From Caulobacter sp. 602-2 (GTDB lineage Bacteria; Pseudomonadota; Alphaproteobacteria; Caulobacterales; Caulobacteraceae), in assembly GCF_011043625.1 (NCBI RefSeq), contig NZ_JAAKGT010000004.1:124001-188000 (forward strand): a stretch of 64,000 nucleotides of DNA, written 5' to 3'. Each line of letters begins with the position of its first letter. The first letter of the stretch is position 1. Position numbers and translations under genes: made by a program. The notes under the pieces were generated by a model. That model did not search any database. It saw nothing but the letters and a program-made list of their open reading frames with translations, and was not told where the DNA came from. Shown here piece by piece: positions 48,795-58,195 of the stretch.

Positions 48795-49784
48795 ATGACC
48801 GCCCTCTACGACGTCGCCGCCATCGGCAACGCCATCGTCGACGTGATCGCCCAGTGCGACGACGCCTTCCTCGACGCCCAAGGGCTGGTGAAGGGTTCGA
48901 TGGCGCTGATCGACACGGCGCGCGCCAGCAGCCTGTACGACGCCATGGCGGCCGGCATCGAGGCCTCGGGCGGCAGCGCGGCCAACACCCTGGCGGGCGT
49001 GGCCAGCTTCGGCGGCAAGGCCGCCTTCATCGGCAAGGTCGCCGACGACCAGCTGGGCCGGGTGTTCACCCACGACATGCGCGCCATCGGCGGCATCTTC
49101 ACCACCCCGCCGCTGGCGGAGGGCCCGGCCACCGCCCAGTGCCTGATCAACGTCACCCCCGACGCCCAGCGCACCATGTCGACCTATCTGGGCGCCTGCG
49201 TCGAGCTGACCGCCGCCGACGTCGACCAGGCCATCATCGAGGGCGCGCAGTACGCCTATCTCGAAGGCTATCTGTTCGACCCGCTGGAAGCCCGCCGCGC
49301 CTTCGCCAAGGCCGCCGCCCTGTCGCACGGCGCCGGTCGCAAGATCGCCATCACCCTGTCCGACAGCTTCGTCGTCGAGCGTCACCGCGAGGCCCTGCTC
49401 GGCTTCGTCGAGACCCAGTGCGACATCGTCTTCGCCAACGCCTCGGAAGTCTGCGCCCTGTTCCAGACCGACGACTTCGACGCGGCCGTGAAGGAATTGT
49501 CCAAGCGCGTCGAGATCGCCGCCGTCACCCGAAGCGAAAAGGGTTCGGTGGTCGCCTCCGGCGAGCACTTCCACGAAATCTCGGCCTTCCCCGTGGAAAA
49601 AGTCGTGGACACGACGGGCGCGGGCGACCAATACGCCGCAGGTTTCCTCTACGGCCTCTCCCAGGGGCGCTCGCTGGCCGACTGCGGCAAGCTGGGCTCG
49701 CTGGCCGCCGCCGAGGTCATCGCCCACTACGGTCCGCGTCCGCAGGTCAAGCTGCGCGACCTGGCCGCCCAGAACGGACTCTAA
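48795..49784 (+). CDS. PfkB-family carbohydrate kinase, adenosine kinase-like
   Basis: A 329-residue ribokinase-fold kinase. Motif 1 is SGGSAANTLAGVASFGGKA and motif 2 is DTTGAGDQYAAGFLYG, with the catalytic Asp and anion hole. The N-terminal GNAIVDVIAQCDD is typical of adenosine kinase-like members in alphaproteobacteria. Substrate not certain. It lies 36 bases upstream of hisB in the same direction, so may be in the his transcript. Confidence 0.87.
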   Translation: MTALYDVAAIGNAIVDVIAQCDDAFLDAQGLVKGSMALIDTARASSLYDAMAAGIEASGGSAANTLAGVASFGGKAAFIGKVADDQLGRVFTHDMRAIGGIFTTPPLAEGPATAQCLINVTPDAQRTMSTYLGACVELTAADVDQAIIEGAQYAYLEGYLFDPLEARRAFAKAAALSHGAGRKIAITLSDSFVVERHREALLGFVETQCDIVFANASEVCALFQTDDFDAAVKELSKRVEIAAVTRSEKGSVVASGEHFHEISAFPVEKVVDTTGAGDQYAAGFLYGLSQGRSLADCGKLGSLAAAEVIAHYGPRPQVKLRDLAAQNGL

Positions 49785-49820
49785 CACCCCTGGTCCTGAC
49801 CGGACCTTCAAGGACGAAGC

Positions 49821-50411
49821 ATGGCCCGCACCGCTGAAGTGGTCCGCGAGACGAAAGAGACCCAGATCCGGGTCTGGATCGATCTCGACGGGACCGGCGC
49901 CTCGACGATCTCCACCGGCATTGGTTTCTACGACCATATGCTGGAGAGCTTCGCGCGCCACGGCGGCTTCGACCTGAAGATCGAGACCAAGGGCGACCTG
50001 CACATCGACATGCACCACACGGTGGAAGACACCGGGATCGTGCTGGGTCAGGCGATCAACAAGGCGCTGGATGGCTTCAAGGGCATCCGGCGCTTCGGCC
50101 ACGCCTATATCCCGATGGACGAGACCCTGACGCGCTGCGCCATCGACCTGTCCAACCGCGCCTATCTGATCTGGAAGGTCGAGTTCAAGCGCCCCAAGGT
50201 CGGCGAGATGGACACCGAACTCTTCAAGGAGTTCCACCACGCCTTCGCCATGAACTGCGGCGCGTGCATCCATCTGGAGACGCTGTACGGCGACAACACC
50301 CACCACGTGGCGGAGAGCGGCTTCAAGGCGCTTGCCCGAGCCCTGCGTCAGGCGGTGGAGTTCGATCCGAAGACCGGCGGCCAGGCGCCGTCGACCAAGG
50401 GCGTGCTGTAG
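49821..50411 (+). CDS. hisB: Imidazoleglycerol-phosphate dehydratase
   Basis: Step 6 of histidine synthesis (IGP to imidazole acetol phosphate), monofunctional type, 196 residues. The metal-binding pair is HMHHTVEDTG early and a second HHAFAMNCGACIHLE stretch later, typical of the dehydratase family. AAGGACGAAGC precedes the ATG. Starts the hisB-H-A-F-E operon, with hisH five bases downstream. Confidence 0.95.
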   Translation: MARTAEVVRETKETQIRVWIDLDGTGASTISTGIGFYDHMLESFARHGGFDLKIETKGDLHIDMHHTVEDTGIVLGQAINKALDGFKGIRRFGHAYIPMDETLTRCAIDLSNRAYLIWKVEFKRPKVGEMDTELFKEFHHAFAMNCGACIHLETLYGDNTHHVAESGFKALARALRQAVEFDPKTGGQAPSTKGVL

Positions 50412-50416
50412 GCTCC

Positions 50417-51058
50417 ATGCAAACTCTCGCCCTGATCGACTACGGGTCGGGCAACCTGCGATCGGCGGAGAAGGCCCTGAACGAGGCCGCCCGCCGGCGC
50501 GGCGTCGCCGCCTCCATCGTCGTCACCGCCGACCCCGACATCGTGGCCAAGGCCGACCGGGTGTTCCTGCCCGGCGTCGGCGCCTTCGCCTCTTGCCGCG
50601 CGGGCCTGGACGCCTCGGGCGTCTTCGACGCCATGAACGAGGCCGTGCACCAGCGCGGCGCGCCGTTCATGGGCATCTGCGTGGGACACCAGCTGCTGGC
50701 CACCGAAGGTCTCGAGTTCGGCGTCACGCCGGGCCTCGACTGGATCGGCGGCCAGGTGAAGAAGCTCGCCCCGTCCGATCCGTCGCTGACCATCCCGCAC
50801 ATGGGCTGGAACGCGATCGCCTTCTCGCGCGCTCACGCCCTGTTTAAGGGCATCGAGGACGGCGCCCACATGTACTACGCCAATTCCTTCGCGCTCGACG
50901 CGGCCGACCCGGCCGACGTCGTGGCGACCAGCGACCACGGCGGCCCGTTCGTCGCGGCGGTGGCCAAGGGGAATGTCGCGGGCGTACAATTCCACCCTGA
51001 AAAATCACAAGCCGCGGGGCTCACCCTGCTCGCCAACTTCCTGGAATGGCGCCCATGA
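50417..51058 (+). CDS. hisH: Imidazole glycerol phosphate synthase, glutamine amidotransferase subunit
   Basis: Supplies ammonia to HisF for ring closure. The 213-residue class I amidotransferase has the nucleophile in GICVGHQLL, the oxyanion region [11 protein letters not shown], and the His-Glu of VQFHPEKS. Its stop overlaps the hisA start (ATGA). Confidence 0.95.
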   Translation: MQTLALIDYGSGNLRSAEKALNEAARRRGVAASIVVTADPDIVAKADRVFLPGVGAFASCRAGLDASGVFDAMNEAVHQRGAPFMGICVGHQLLATEGLEFGVTPGLDWIGGQVKKLAPSDPSLTIPHMGWNAIAFSRAHALFKGIEDGAHMYYANSFALDAADPADVVATSDHGGPFVAAVAKGNVAGVQFHPEKSQAAGLTLLANFLEWRP

Positions 51059-51780
51059 TCCTCTATCCCGCCATCGACCTGAAGGACGGCCAGTGCGTGC
51101 GCCTGCTGCACGGCGACATGGACAAGGCCACGGTCTTCAACAACAGCCCGGCCGACCAGGCCCAGCGCTTCGTCAAGGACGGCTTCTCGTGGCTGCACGT
51201 CGTCGACCTGAACGGCGCCATCGAGGGCAAGTCGGTCAACACGGCCGCCGTGCAGTCGATCCTGGAGTCGATCTCGATCCCGGTGCAACTGGGCGGCGGC
51301 ATCCGCACGCTCGAAGGCATCGAGGCCTGGATCGAGGCCGGCGTGTCGCGCGTCATCCTGGGCACCGTGGCCGTCCACGATCCGGACCTGGTGCGCAAGG
51401 CCGCCCGCCTGTGGCCCGAGCAGATCGCCGTCGCCGTCGACGTGCGTGACGGCAAGGTCGCCATCGACGGCTGGACCGGCCTGTCGGACATCGACGCCAT
51501 CACCCTGGGCAAGCGCTTCGAGGACGTGGGCGTGGCCGCCCTGATCGTCACCGACATCAGCCGCGACGGCGCCCTCACGGGCGTCAACGTCGAGGGCGTG
51601 GGCGAACTGGCCGACGCGGTCTCCATTCCCGTCATCGCCTCGGGCGGCGTGGCCTCGGTGGCTGACATCGAGCGCCTGAAGGCCCGCAAGGGCGTCGAGG
51701 TGGCCGGCGCCATCCTGGGCCGCTCGCTCTACGCCGGCACGATCAAGCCGGCCGAAGCGCTGGTCGCGGCGGCCGCCTGA
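51055..51780 (+). CDS. hisA: ProFAR isomerase
   Basis: Phosphoribosylformimino-AICAR phosphate isomerase, 241 residues, a TIM barrel. The N-terminal [18 protein letters not shown] holds the first catalytic Asp, and the later [12 protein letters not shown] the second, with phosphate sites at the GGGIRT and ASGGVAS turns. The ATG at 51055 overlaps the hisH stop and is preferred over the ATG three codons upstream. Its stop overlaps the hisF ATG (TGATG). Confidence 0.94.
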   Translation: MILYPAIDLKDGQCVRLLHGDMDKATVFNNSPADQAQRFVKDGFSWLHVVDLNGAIEGKSVNTAAVQSILESISIPVQLGGGIRTLEGIEAWIEAGVSRVILGTVAVHDPDLVRKAARLWPEQIAVAVDVRDGKVAIDGWTGLSDIDAITLGKRFEDVGVAALIVTDISRDGALTGVNVEGVGELADAVSIPVIASGGVASVADIERLKARKGVEVAGAILGRSLYAGTIKPAEALVAAAA

Positions 51781-52562
51781 TGCTGAAGACCCGGATCATC
51801 CCTTGTCTCGACGTCAAGGACGGCCGGGTCGTCAAGGGCGTCAACTTCGTCGACCTGCGCGACGCCGGTGATCCGGTCGAACAGGCCGCGGCCTATGATG
51901 CGGCCGGCGCCGACGAGCTGATGTTCCTCGACATCACCGCCTCCAGCGAGGGCCGCGGCCTGATCCTGGACGTGATCTCGCGCACCGCCGAGGTCTGCTT
52001 CATGCCCGTCTCGGTGGGCGGCGGCGTGCGCCAGGTGTCCGACATGCGCCGCCTGCTGCTGGCCGGGGCCGACAAGGTCTCGACCAACACCGCGGCCGTC
52101 GAGAACCCCGACCTGATCGCCGCCGGCGCCGATGCTTTTGGAGCTCAGTGCGTCGTGGTGGCCATCGACGCCAAGGCCCGCCCCGACGGCTCGGGCTGGA
52201 ACGTCTGGACCTATGGCGGCCGCAAGGACACCGGCCTCGACGTGGTCGACTGGGCCGCCAAGGTGGTCGAGCGCGGCGCGGGCGAGATCCTGCTGACCTC
52301 GATGGACCGCGACGGCGCCAAGATCGGCTACGACATCCCCCTCCTCCAGGCCGTGACGGGCGCGGTCAACGTGCCGGTGATCGCCTCGGGCGGCGCGGGC
52401 AGGACCGAGCATCTGGTCGAAGCCGCCCGCGACGGCCACGCCGCCGCCGTGCTGGCCGCCTCGATCTTCCACTTCGGCGAGATCTCGATCGGCGAGGCCA
52501 AGCAGGCCATGGCCGCCGCCGGCGTGCCGGTGCGCCTGGACCCGACGCGAGCGGTCGCATGA
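51780..52562 (+). CDS. hisF: Imidazole glycerol phosphate synthase, cyclase subunit
   Basis: TIM-barrel partner of HisH, 260 residues, making imidazole glycerol phosphate and AICAR. The N-terminal [20 protein letters not shown] has the catalytic Asp11-type residue, and [13 protein letters not shown] the second Asp. Phosphate loops are SVGGGVRQ and [10 protein letters not shown]. Its TGA overlaps the hisE ATG. Confidence 0.95.
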   Translation: MLKTRIIPCLDVKDGRVVKGVNFVDLRDAGDPVEQAAAYDAAGADELMFLDITASSEGRGLILDVISRTAEVCFMPVSVGGGVRQVSDMRRLLLAGADKVSTNTAAVENPDLIAAGADAFGAQCVVVAIDAKARPDGSGWNVWTYGGRKDTGLDVVDWAAKVVERGAGEILLTSMDRDGAKIGYDIPLLQAVTGAVNVPVIASGGAGRTEHLVEAARDGHAAAVLAASIFHFGEISIGEAKQAMAAAGVPVRLDPTRAVA

Positions 52563-52882
52563 GCCGGCTGTTCGAGGTCCTGCAGCGCCTGGCCGCCACG
52601 GTCGAGAGCCGTAAGGGCGGCGACCCGACCGCGTCCTACACCGCCAAGCTGCTCAACGATCCGGCCCTGGCCGCCAAGAAGCTTGGCGAGGAAGCCGTCG
52701 AGACGGTGATCGCCGCCGTGGCCCAGGGGCCCGAGGCCTTGGCCTCGGAAAGCGCCGACCTGCTCTATCACTGGCTGGCCCTGATGGCCGCCTCGGGCGT
52801 GTCGCTCGACGCCGTGGCCGAGAAGCTGGAGGCCCGCGAAGGCACCTCGGGGCATGCCGAAAAGGCTTCGCGAGGCGGCTGA
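52559..52882 (+). CDS. hisE: Phosphoribosyl-ATP pyrophosphatase
   Basis: Second step of histidine synthesis, removing pyrophosphate from PR-ATP; 107 residues. The MazG-like helical core [24 protein letters not shown] and the [13 protein letters not shown] acidic segment bind metal. Last gene of the operon; hisI is not adjacent. The 134-bp repeat downstream may end the transcript. Confidence 0.93.
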   Translation: MSRLFEVLQRLAATVESRKGGDPTASYTAKLLNDPALAAKKLGEEAVETVIAAVAQGPEALASESADLLYHWLALMAASGVSLDAVAEKLEAREGTSGHAEKASRGG

Positions 52883-52934
52883 TCTATCTCTGGAAGGTCG
52901 GCTTACGATCCCCTGAGGGCCTATCAATAAACAT

Positions 52935-53068
52935 CCGTCATTCCCGCCCTTGTGGCGGGAACCCCTCTGTCCGTCGCAAGGGCGAGAGTGGCGGACTGCC
53001 GGGCAGTCCGCTGGCGTCTCAGGTGTCAGCTGAACAAGGGTTTCCCGCCACAAGGGCGGGAATGACGG
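52935..53068. mobile_element. 134-bp MITE-like element with 27-bp perfect inverted ends
   Basis: Bases 52935-52961 and 53042-53068 are perfect 27-bp inverted repeats, beginning CCGTCATTCCCGCC. The 80-base middle holds a second perfect hairpin, GCGGACTGC (52991-52999) with GCAGTCCGC (53003-53011). It has no coding capacity and lies between hisE and the convergent smr gene. No clear target duplication is seen. A partial relative starts at 12284. Confidence 0.65.
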
Positions 53069-53087
53069 GAGCTTATCGGTAGGTCTC

Positions 53088-53663
53088 CTACCCCTTACGC
53101 TTCAGCGCCACGTACAGCGCCCCCTCGCCGCCGTGACGCTGGTCGGCCGTCGACACCCCGGCGATCATCTCGCGCAGGGCCGGATCGGCCAGCCATTCGG
53201 GTGTGCGCTGGCGAAGGACGCCGTGACCCACCTTGCCCTTGCCGGTGATCACCAGCACCGCCCGGTGACCCTCGTCCCAGGCGCGGCGGATGAACCGTTC
53301 CAGCGTGGCGCGGGCCTGGTCCTGGTCGAGGCCGTGCATGTCGAGCCGCGCGCCGATCGGGTCGTGGGCCTTGACGATGCGGCGGCGGCGGTTGGGCTCG
53401 ATGCCCTCGGGCGGCGGTTTGGGCGCAGGCTTCGGCTTCAACGCCTTGATCTCGGACGGATCGATGCGCAGCGGCGCGACCGAGGCCAGGTGCGTGGGCG
53501 GCTCGACGTCCGCGGCATGGGCCAGCAGCTCGGCCTTGCCGGGGCGGATCCGGGCCTTGTCGCGCATCTTCAGCGCCTTCTCGGGCGCGCGACCGGTCAC
53601 GGTCGAGGCCACCAGCCGCCAGAGGCGCTGGCCATCGTCTTCCGGCGGCCGCCGCTTGCTCAT
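53088..53663 (-). CDS. Smr-domain protein
   Basis: A 191-residue protein with a C-terminal Smr (MutS2-related) domain: LDMHGLDQDQARATLERFI and VITGKGKVGHGVLR with the TGKG motif. The N-terminal half is basic and Pro-rich. The domain can nick DNA or RNA in other proteins; here the role is unknown. It is four bases downstream of mltA, in the Tim44-MltA-Smr cluster seen in other alphaproteobacteria. Confidence 0.88.
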   Translation of the reverse strand: MSKRRPPEDDGQRLWRLVASTVTGRAPEKALKMRDKARIRPGKAELLAHAADVEPPTHLASVAPLRIDPSEIKALKPKPAPKPPPEGIEPNRRRRIVKAHDPIGARLDMHGLDQDQARATLERFIRRAWDEGHRAVLVITGKGKVGHGVLRQRTPEWLADPALREMIAGVSTADQRHGGEGALYVALKRKG

Positions 53664-53667
53664 GGCG

Positions 53668-54825
53668 CTAGGGCTGGATCTGGGGGACCAGCCGCCACAG
53701 GCGCAGGTCGTGGCGCACGCGGCCGGCCTCGGTCCCGGCCGCCTGGCCGGTGCCCATGTAGAGGTCGGCCCGCACCTGGCCCTTGATCGCCCCGCCGGTG
53801 TCCAGCGCCACCACGGCGCGGCGATAGGTCGGGAAGGCGCCGGCCAGCTTCGGGGCGCTGGCGTCGATCCAGTAGAGGCCGCCCATGGCGTGCTGGCTGG
53901 GGTCGACGGCGATGGCGCGGCCGGCCGGCAGCGGCACGTTGGCCGCGCCCGTGGCCTGGCGGCCGTCGTCGGGCAGGGTCTGGAAGAACACGTAGCGCGG
54001 GTTCAGCTGCATGATCGCATCGGCCTTGGGGCCGCGATTGGCCGCCAGCCAGCCGCGGATCGCCTCGCCCGAGGTGTTGCCGTCGGAGAGCAGGCCCTGG
54101 TCGCGCATGGGCGTGGCGATGCCGACGAAGGTCTTGCCGTTGTGGGCGGCGAAGGCGGCGCGCACGCGGCGGCCGTCGGGCAGGGTCAGGACGCCCGAAC
54201 CCTGGATCTGCAGGAAGAAGAGGTCCTCGGGCCGCATCCAGGCCAGCGGCCGGTCCAGCGGCGAGGCCTCGATGGCGGCGCGGTCGTCATAGGGCACGAA
54301 GGTCCCGCCGGCGGCGCGGCCGACCACGGTCTTGCCCTTCAGGCTGGGGTCGAAGGCGCCCAGGTCCAGCATGGCCAGGTCGGCCGGACGGCCGCGCATC
54401 GGGGCGCTGAACTCGGCCGAACGCGACATGCGGGCTTCGTACTCGGGGGCGAAATAGGCGGTCAGCAGGCCCTGGCCCGACACGGCCTCGGGGCGGAAAT
54501 TGGCTTCCAGGAACTGGCGGGCGCGGGCGTCGTCGACGGGACCGGCGGCCTTGGCCCGGCGGCAGACCTCGGCCGTGGCCGGATCCTTGGCGACGCCGCA
54601 GGTCTCGCGGAAGGCTTGCAGGGCGGCGGCGTGGTCTTCCTCGTTCCAGCCCTGCAGCGTCGAAAAGCTCGCCGGCGACGGCGTCGTCGGCTGGGTCGGT
54701 TGCGGCGGCGGGGTGGTCGGGGTCTGGACCGGAGGCGTCGGCGTGGCCGGAGGCGGGGGCGCGGTCGTCGTACAGGCGGCCAGCACCAGGGCGGCCGCCG
54801 CGAGCGTCAGGACGGAACGCAGCAT
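53668..54825 (-). CDS. mltA: Membrane-bound lytic murein transglycosylase A
   Basis: Lipoprotein that cleaves glycan strands of peptidoglycan, 385 residues. The signal MLRSVLTLAAAALVLAACTT has the lipobox LAAC. A Pro/Thr linker (PPPPATPTPPVQTPTTPPPQ) follows, then the MltA barrel with LTAYFAPEYEARMS, and a C-terminal 3D domain with GGLYWIDAS and the acidic VVALDTGGAIKGQVRADLYMG. The ATG overlaps the Tim44-like stop by one base. Confidence 0.92.
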   Translation of the reverse strand: MLRSVLTLAAAALVLAACTTTAPPPPATPTPPVQTPTTPPPQPTQPTTPSPASFSTLQGWNEEDHAAALQAFRETCGVAKDPATAEVCRRAKAAGPVDDARARQFLEANFRPEAVSGQGLLTAYFAPEYEARMSRSAEFSAPMRGRPADLAMLDLGAFDPSLKGKTVVGRAAGGTFVPYDDRAAIEASPLDRPLAWMRPEDLFFLQIQGSGVLTLPDGRRVRAAFAAHNGKTFVGIATPMRDQGLLSDGNTSGEAIRGWLAANRGPKADAIMQLNPRYVFFQTLPDDGRQATGAANVPLPAGRAIAVDPSQHAMGGLYWIDASAPKLAGAFPTYRRAVVALDTGGAIKGQVRADLYMGTGQAAGTEAGRVRHDLRLWRLVPQIQP

Positions 54826-55427
54826 CAGGCTTCGGCGACCGCGACGCGCACCAGGGTCCAGTTGGGGTCGCGGCTCTTGAGGTCGCGCTCGAAGGTCCAC
54901 AGGTCGGCGGTGCGGCGGTCGTCGACCGCCTCGCCGGCGGCGCTGGTCGAGCGCGTGCGCACCTCGGCCAGGATCCGCACCACGGCGCGGGCGGTGTCGC
55001 CCTGCACCTCGGCGCTGTCGAGGTCCATGCGTGGCTGGGCCAGCAGCTCGACGCTCTCGGTGCGCCCTTCCGCCTCGCGAGCGGCCATGGCGCCTTCGAA
55101 ATTGGCCATCACGTCGGCCGCCAGCAGCGGCTTCAGCGCCTCGCGGTCGCCGGCGGCGAAGGCCTTGAGGATCATCTCGTAGGCGTAGCGGGCGCCCGAC
55201 AGGAAGCGGGCGGGATCGAAGTCCGGCTGGCGCGCGCGCAGGGCGGCCAGGCCCGTGGCGTTGACGGGCAGCGCCGCCTCGGCGCTGTCGGCCGGGCGGG
55301 TGGCGGCCGGGGCGGCCACGGGGGCGGGCGTGTCCTCGGGCTGACGCCCCACCCGGCGACCGAGAGTGGCGTAGAGCTGGTAGAGGACGACGGCGGCGAG
55401 CACCGCGAAGACGATCAGTTCAAGCAC
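54825..55427 (-). CDS. Tim44-like domain protein
   Basis: A 200-residue protein with one N-terminal membrane segment (MLELIVFAVLAAVVLYQLY) and a soluble Tim44/TimA domain (FLSGARYAYEMILKAFAAGDREAL, LWTFERDLKSRDPNW). Similar proteins in alphaproteobacteria are compared to mitochondrial Tim44, but their role is not settled. Overlaps mltA by one base and is divergent from secB with a 165-base gap. Confidence 0.87.
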   Translation of the reverse strand: MLELIVFAVLAAVVLYQLYATLGRRVGRQPEDTPAPVAAPAATRPADSAEAALPVNATGLAALRARQPDFDPARFLSGARYAYEMILKAFAAGDREALKPLLAADVMANFEGAMAAREAEGRTESVELLAQPRMDLDSAEVQGDTARAVVRILAEVRTRSTSAAGEAVDDRRTADLWTFERDLKSRDPNWTLVRVAVAEA

Positions 55428-55592
55428 GACAAGTTCCGCATCGGGGCCGTCGATTGAGACGACAGCCTTCCTATATAGGCCAAGCGACCGCCCGCGTCAG
55501 GCGCCTGACGTTGCACGGCGTTCTCCCGCATGTTAGCAGCGCCGCTCACGCCTAACGGCCGATATGCCGCGCCGAGTATGGAAAAACCCTTC

Positions 55593-56087
55593 ATGACCGA
55601 TACCAACGGCGCTCCGCCCGCCGCCCAGGACGACAACGAAGCGGCCGCCGCCGGCATCCGCATCGTCGCCCAGTTTGTTCGCGACCTCTCGTTCGAAAAC
55701 CCGCTCGCGCCGGACTCGCTCCGCGCCTCGGCCAGCCAGCCGGCCATCGACATGGGCGTCGAGATGAACGCGCGCGGTCGCGCCGACGGCCTGTTCGAAG
55801 TCGACCTGAAGCTGTCGGCCCGCGCCGAGCGCGACGGCCAGGCGGTGTTCCACGTCGAAGTCGTCTACGGCGGCCTGTTCCAGATCGCCGGCGTGCCGGA
55901 AGAAGCCCTCGAGCAGGTCCTGCTGATCGAGTGCCCGCGCTTCCTGTTCCCGTTCGCCCGTCGCCTGATCGCCGACGTCACCAGCGAAGGCGGCTTCCCG
56001 CCCTTCCTGATCGACCCGATCGACTTCGCCGGCGTCTACGCCGCGCGCAAGGCCCAGGCCGACGCCGGCCAGGTCGGCAACGCCTGA
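55593..56087 (+). CDS. secB: Protein-export chaperone SecB
   Basis: Tetrameric chaperone that holds preproteins for SecA, 164 residues. Core stretches are [27 protein letters not shown], and [36 protein letters not shown], shown by [11 protein letters not shown]. The ATG at 55593 starts [15 protein letters not shown]; an ATG five codons upstream is possible. A strong terminator follows. Confidence 0.94.
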   Translation: MTDTNGAPPAAQDDNEAAAAGIRIVAQFVRDLSFENPLAPDSLRASASQPAIDMGVEMNARGRADGLFEVDLKLSARAERDGQAVFHVEVVYGGLFQIAGVPEEALEQVLLIECPRFLFPFARRLIADVTSEGGFPPFLIDPIDFAGVYAARKAQADAGQVGNA

Positions 56088-56115
56088 TTTCAGGCTGATC
56101 CGCCCGAAAACGAAG

Positions 56116-56153
56116 AAGGCCCGGAGCAGCGATGCTCCGGGCCTTTCTTTTTG
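56116..56153 (+). terminator. secB intrinsic terminator
   Basis: A 13-bp stem, 56116-56128 with 56133-56145, closes a GCGA loop and is followed by TCTTTTTGG. It starts 28 bases after the secB stop; the convergent cenR ends 14 bases beyond it. Confidence 0.92.
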
Positions 56154-56167
56154 GATCCCCTCGGGGG

Positions 56168-56854
56168 CTACGGCTGCAGCCGGTAGCCGCCCGCCTCGGT
56201 GATCAGGATCCGCGCCGTGGCCGGATCGGGCTCGATCTTCTGGCGCAGGCGATAGACGTGGGTTTCCAGCGTGTGGGTGGTGACGCCGGCGTTGTAGCCC
56301 CAGACCTCGGTCAGCAACTCCTCGCGCGACACCGGCTTGGAGCCGGCGCGGTAGAGGTACTTCAGGATGTTGGTTTCCTTCTCGGTCAGCCGCACCTTCT
56401 TCTGCTTGTCGTCGACGAGCAGCTTGGCCGAGGGGCGGAACTCGTAGGGACCGATGCGGAACAGCGCGTCTTCCGAGGCCTCGTAGCTGCGCAGCTGGGC
56501 GCGGATGCGGGCCAGCAGCACGCCGAAGCGGAAGGGCTTGGTGACGTAGTCGTTGGCGCCCGATTCCAGGCCCAGGATGGTGTCGCTGTCGCTGGCGGCG
56601 GCGGTGAGCATGATCACCGGCGCGGTGACGCCGTTCTTGCGCATCAGCCGGCAGGCCTCGCGGCCGTCCATGTCGGGCAGGTCGACGTCGAGCAGGATCA
56701 GGTCCGGCTTGATCTCGCGGGCCTGCCGCACGCCTTCGCCGGCGGTCGGGCACTCGGCCACGGCGAACTCCTCGTGCAGGGCCAGCTGCTCGGCCAAAGC
56801 GCCGCGCAGGTCGTCGTCGTCGTCGATGAGAAGCAGGGTCTTGCGTTGCGCCAT
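56168..56854 (-). CDS. cenR: OmpR-family response regulator, CenR-like
   Basis: A 228-residue response regulator. The receiver has the acidic triplet DDDDD near residue 12, the phospho-Asp in ILLDVDLPDMDG, and the lysine in YVTKPFRFG. The winged-helix end has LTEKETNILKYLYRAG and THTLETHVYRLRQKIE. The sequence fits CenR of C. crescentus, an essential envelope-control regulator paired with CenK, and the gene neighbourhood (transpeptidase, yggS, thiE, ntrZ) matches the one I recall there. No histidine kinase is adjacent. The start at 56854 is MAQRKTLLLID; the upstream open frame is antisense. Confidence 0.85.
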   Translation of the reverse strand: MAQRKTLLLIDDDDDLRGALAEQLALHEEFAVAECPTAGEGVRQAREIKPDLILLDVDLPDMDGREACRLMRKNGVTAPVIMLTAAASDSDTILGLESGANDYVTKPFRFGVLLARIRAQLRSYEASEDALFRIGPYEFRPSAKLLVDDKQKKVRLTEKETNILKYLYRAGSKPVSREELLTEVWGYNAGVTTHTLETHVYRLRQKIEPDPATARILITEAGGYRLQP

Positions 56855-56921
56855 GAGGCGGAACATGACCGCTACGAGGCCCGGCGCCAAGGGGCGCGGG
56901 CTTGCGGGAGCAGGGTTTGCG

Positions 56922-57443
56922 ATGATCTTCCAGGCGCGTTCGGCCCAAAACGGGGCTGTCATCGACCTCGGCGACGGCCGCATCGTGCGCTGCGCGCTGG
57001 GCAAGGCCGGCGTCATCGCCGCCGCCGAAAAGCGCGAGGGCGACAACAGGAGCCCGCTGGGAGCCTGGGCCATCCGCCAGGTGCTCTACCGTCCCGACGT
57101 CTATCCCGACGGCCCCAGGACGGCCCTGCCCGTCGCGCCGATCGCCCCCGACGACGGCTGGTGCGACGCGCCCGGCGACCCGAACTACAACCGCCCGGTC
57201 AAGCTGCCCTATCCCGCAAGCGCCGAGCGCATGTGGCGCGACGACGGCGTCTACGACCTGGTGGGGATCCTGGCCCACAACGACGACCCGCCGGTTCCAG
57301 GGATGGGCTCGGCGATCTTCCTGCACCTGGCGCGCGAGGGCTATCCCGGCACCGAAGGCTGCGTGGCCCTGGCGCGGACGGATATCGAGGCGCTGCTGGA
57401 AAAGGCCCAGCCGGGCGATGCGATCGGGATTTCGGAGGGGTAG
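56922..57443 (+). CDS. L,D-transpeptidase catalytic-domain protein
   Basis: A 173-residue protein with a YkuD-like core: GILAHNDDPPVPGMGSAIFLH and then GTEGCVALAR, with the catalytic His and Cys. The usual SHGC reads TEGC here. There is no obvious signal peptide, so export is uncertain. It is divergent from cenR across 67 bases, consistent with a link to envelope control (inference). Start ATG 56922 was chosen as the first good start after the divergent promoter. Confidence 0.8.
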   Translation: MIFQARSAQNGAVIDLGDGRIVRCALGKAGVIAAAEKREGDNRSPLGAWAIRQVLYRPDVYPDGPRTALPVAPIAPDDGWCDAPGDPNYNRPVKLPYPASAERMWRDDGVYDLVGILAHNDDPPVPGMGSAIFLHLAREGYPGTEGCVALARTDIEALLEKAQPGDAIGISEG

Positions 57444-57555
57444 GACCCCCTCCGGCCCTCCGGGCCACCTCCCCCAGAGGGGGAGGATCTATCCACGCAG
57501 ATGCTCCCCCTCTGGGGGAGCTGTCGGCGAAGCCGACTGAGGGGGGGCGCTTACC
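57443..57555. repeat. CTCCCCC/GGGGGAG composite repeat
   Basis: Two palindromes, CCTCCCCCAGAGGGGGAGG and GCTCCCCCTCTGGGGGAGC, with a GTCGGCGAAGCCGAC hairpin to the right and a G-run end. It separates the convergent transpeptidase and yggS genes, and is the clearest copy of the family. Confidence 0.75.
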
Positions 57556-58195
57556 GCGTCCCGAACAGCGCCGAGCCCACCCGCACCGAGGTCGCGCCGT
57601 AGGCGACGGCGGTCTCGAAGTCGTCGCTCATGCCCATCGACAGCTTGTCCAGCCCGTTGCGCGCGGCGATGTCGGCCAGCATCCGGAAATGCGGCGCCGG
57701 GTCCTCGTCGGCGGGCGGGATGCACATCAGGCCCTCGATCGTCAGGCCGTAGGGGCCCCGACAGGCGGCGATGAAGGCGTCGGCTTCGGCGGGCGTCACG
57801 CCGGCCTTCTGCGGTTCCTGCCCGGTGTTGACCTGGACATGGAGGCGCGGGGCCCTCCCCTGCGCCTGGACCTCGTCGGCCAGCACCCGGGCCAGCTTTT
57901 CCCGGTCCAGGGTCTCGATCACGTCGAAGAAGGCCACGGCGTCGCGGGCCTTGTTGGTCTGTAGCGGACCGATCAGGCGCAGCTCGATCTGGTCGCGCAG
58001 CGGCGTCCAGCGTTCCTTGGCCTCCTGCACGCGGTTCTCGCCGAAAACCCGCTGGCCTGCGTCGAACACAGGGGCGATATGCTCCCAGGGCTGCAGCTTC
58101 GACACCGCCACCAGCTGGACGGCGTCGGCGGCGCGGCCGGCCGCGAGGGCGGCGGCGGCGATGCGGGATCGGATGGCGTTCAGGGCTTGCGACAT
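57551..58195 (-). CDS. PLP homeostasis protein YggS
   Basis: Single-domain fold-type III PLP-binding protein with no known catalysis, 214 residues. The lysine that binds PLP is in LVAVSKLQPWE, with FGENRVQEAKERW, LRLIGPLQTNK and SMGMSDDFETAVAYGATSVRVGSALFG completing the family signature (last shown partly as MGMSDDFE). The start at 58195 overlaps the thiE-type ATG on the other strand at the palindrome ACATGT. Confidence 0.92.
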   Translation of the reverse strand: MSQALNAIRSRIAAAALAAGRAADAVQLVAVSKLQPWEHIAPVFDAGQRVFGENRVQEAKERWTPLRDQIELRLIGPLQTNKARDAVAFFDVIETLDREKLARVLADEVQAQGRAPRLHVQVNTGQEPQKAGVTPAEADAFIAACRGPYGLTIEGLMCIPPADEDPAPHFRMLADIAARNGLDKLSMGMSDDFETAVAYGATSVRVGSALFGTR

